NCBI GenBank assembly: GCA_026636295.1
Contig: CP089460.1
Span: forward strand, 372,001 to 436,000
Direction of reading: 5' to 3'
DNA from: Medakamo hakoo
Lineage: Eukaryota; Chlorophyta; Trebouxiophyceae; Coccomyxaceae
Length of the DNA: 64,000 nt
Made by a program: the position numbers and the translations under genes. The notes under the pieces are model-generated. The model made no database searches. It was not told the DNA's origin and was given only the letters and a program-made list of their open reading frames with translations. Position 1 is the first letter of the stretch. Each line of letters begins with the position of its first letter. Shown here piece after piece: positions 62,533-64,000 of the stretch.

Positions 62533-64000
62533 ATGGCACTCTGCACCTCCGCACCCGGGTGCAGCGCCGCGGCGCGCGCCCACCGCGCCCGCGCCGGCCC
62601 GCACGCGGCCGCGCACGCGTGTTCGCGCCGCGCGCGAGCAGCCCGCATTGGTGCGGGTGGGACGGCCGTGCCAGACCGTTCCGCGTACACTGCTGCCACG
62701 CAGCAGGTCAAGCGTGCTGTTAACCCTCGTCTGCGCCGCGCGGCTGTCATCCTCGCCGCCACCAACGGCGCGGCCGGCGAAAACTCCAACCGCACCAACG
62801 CGCCGACCCCCGCCCCACCCCGCTGTGTTTGGTTCAAGCACGATTTGCGCACTGATGACAACCCGGCGCTCGCTGCGGCGGCGCGTCCTGGCGACGGTGC
62901 CGCGCCTGTGGCTGGGATTTACGTCCTGGACCCTGCCTTGGTCGCCCGTTCCGCCCCCGGCGCGTGCGGTGCGGCTGCCCTCTCCGGCGCGCTGCGCTCG
63001 CTCCGCGCTGGCCTGCGGGCCCGCGGGTCCGACCTGTGGATCGTCAGCTGCGAAGCGGGCGAGGGCGCGGCGGATGCGCTGGCCCGCGTGGTGAAGAAGC
63101 TCGGCCCGGGCGTCGAAGTCCACGCGGAGGAGGAGGCGCTCGCGGGTTGGGCGTGCGCCGTCTCGGCCGCGGCGGCCGCGCTCTCTGCCGCCTCCGCCAC
63201 GCTGACGACGCACCGCACCCCGATGCACGCCGCGACGGGCGCGTCCGACAACTGGAAGGCGCACCGCAAAGGGCGTGGTCCGCGCTTACCGCCGCTGGCG
63301 GACATTGGGGCGCTGCCCGCGCCCGGGAAGGGGCTCGCCGCCGCGCTCGGCCCTCCAGGCGCGCTCCCCACCCCGGCCGACCTGGTGGCTCTGGCGTCGG
63401 CCGCCTCGCCCGTCACGGCGCTGGCGTCCACGGACGGCGCGCCCTGGCCGCCCGCGACTGCGGCCGCGGCGGACGACTTCGCCGCCCTGGGCATCTCGTC
63501 GTTCGGCGCGCCGGAACCTGCGGCGGCCGCCGCGGCCGAGATCGCGGCGGGCGGCGAGGCCGCGGCCCGCGCGGCGCTGGCCGCGTATTTAGGTTCGGCC
63601 GCGCCCGGCCGCCAACGAGCGGATGCAACCCTGGCCGCTGCCGTGAAAGCCGGTGCCGCCGCCGCCGAAACGCCCGGCACGCCCGGCGGGTCCTTCCCCG
63701 CGCTCTTCGGCCCCGCGCTCGCGCTGGGCACGCTGTCCCGCCGCCGCGTCGCGTCCGACGCCGCGGCTGCCCTGGCCCGCCTGCCCCCCTTCCCTGCCGT
63801 GTCCGTCCCGCTCGCTTCTGCCCACCCGCGCGCCGCCGCCGCGGCCGCCGAAGCCGCTGATTTCTACTGGGCCCAGGCTGCCGCGCGGGCGGGGAAACCC
63901 GCGGCCGGCGGCGCGTCCGCGTCCGTCGCCACTCTGCGCCACTGGCGGTGGCGGGGCGTGCTGACCGAGTACGTCGAGTGCCTGCCTTCCGCGGCCGCGC
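62533..64000 (+). CDS. Photolyase N-domain protein (possible photolyase-like/hydrolase fusion), 5' part
   Basis: Open from the ATG at 62533 to the right edge (at least 489 residues), no intron seen. A leader of about 95 residues (Ala/Arg/Cys-rich) is probably a plastid transit peptide. Then RCVWFKHDLRTDDNPALAAA marks the photolyase/cryptochrome alpha/beta antenna domain, with GIYVLDPALVARSAPGACGA following. Further on, SFPALFGPALALGTLSRRRV and ADFYWAQAA then LRHWRWRGVLTEYVE resemble a plant protein (At4g25290 type) that combines a photolyase-like region with an alpha/beta hydrolase. The hydrolase would lie beyond the window. The region between is Ala-rich and diverged, so DNA repair activity cannot be assumed. 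Confidence 0.78.
   Translation, partial: MALCTSAPGCSAAARAHRARAGPHAAAHACSRRARAARIGAGGTAVPDRSAYTAATQQVKRAVNPRLRRAAVILAATNGAAGENSNRTNAPTPAPPRCVWFKHDLRTDDNPALAAAARPGDGAAPVAGIYVLDPALVARSAPGACGAAALSGALRSLRAGLRARGSDLWIVSCEAGEGAADALARVVKKLGPGVEVHAEEEALAGWACAVSAAAAALSAASATLTTHRTPMHAATGASDNWKAHRKGRGPRLPPLADIGALPAPGKGLAAALGPPGALPTPADLVALASAASPVTALASTDGAPWPPATAAAADDFAALGISSFGAPEPAAAAAAEIAAGGEAAARAALAAYLGSAAPGRQRADATLAAAVKAGAAAAETPGTPGGSFPALFGPALALGTLSRRRVASDAAAALARLPPFPAVSVPLASAHPRAAAAAAEAADFYWAQAAARAGKPAAGGASASVATLRHWRWRGVLTEYVECLPSAAA

Overview
This is nuclear DNA from a very GC-rich photosynthetic eukaryote, most likely a green alga. Almost every gene encodes a eukaryotic protein. Many genes are split by short GT-AG introns. 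Many products carry Arg/Ala/Ser-rich plastid or mitochondrial targeting peptides. Green-lineage markers are a nuclear-encoded chloroplast ClpC (plastid-encoded in many red-lineage algae), a lycopene epsilon-cyclase, a thioredoxin z, a D27-type carotene isomerase, an ACD11-like lipid transfer protein, and a U6 snRNA that starts with the plant-type GTCC-TTCG-GGAC hairpin. I cannot name the species. A compact prasinophyte-, palmophyllophyte- or trebouxiophyte-like genome would fit.

The window holds about 36 protein genes and one RNA gene. Left third (1-20,700): importin-beta family receptor (partial), METTL21-type methyltransferase, GLTP, a membrane protein, ACD11-like GLTP, CDP-DAG synthase, FkbM-type methyltransferase, TFIIA gamma, lycopene epsilon-cyclase, a 60-residue membrane protein, ClpC, thioredoxin z and a GT31 galactosyltransferase. 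Middle (21,000-42,900): an Ala/Pro-rich unknown, GT32 glycosyltransferase, soluble fumarate reductase, D27-like isomerase, U6 snRNA, plastid glyoxalase I, YlmG/CCB3, a twin-CX3C membrane protein, an RRM protein, a GST, a 2H-phosphoesterase-like protein, a ZIP transporter, a DUF2854 protein and a GYF-like protein. Right third (43,000-64,000): chloroplast LepA, a CFAS/CNMT-type methyltransferase, the ribosome-assembly factor URB1/NPA1, a class-3 lipase, a U-box protein, CDC123, an SRR1-like protein, a receptor-like kinase with a FAS1-like ectodomain, and a photolyase-like gene cut by the right edge.

Functional themes are plastid biogenesis and proteostasis (ClpC and Trx z share one 185-bp divergent promoter region; LepA, YlmG and DUF2854 also belong here), carotenoid metabolism (epsilon-cyclase, D27), and lipid handling (two GLTP-fold proteins beside CDP-DAG synthase). 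Layout is unusual: the first 17 protein genes alternate strand without exception, so every intergenic gap there is either divergent or convergent. Nothing recognisable as a transposon, provirus, CRISPR array or tRNA was seen. Repeats are limited to microsatellites, a duplicated gene 3' end, and short in-gene tandem repeats. Two host genes (URB1 and the 2H-like gene) show apparent single-base reading-frame conflicts at homopolymers.

Exon coordinates are my reading of splice sites from GT/AG context, phase and protein homology. No transcript or database evidence was available.
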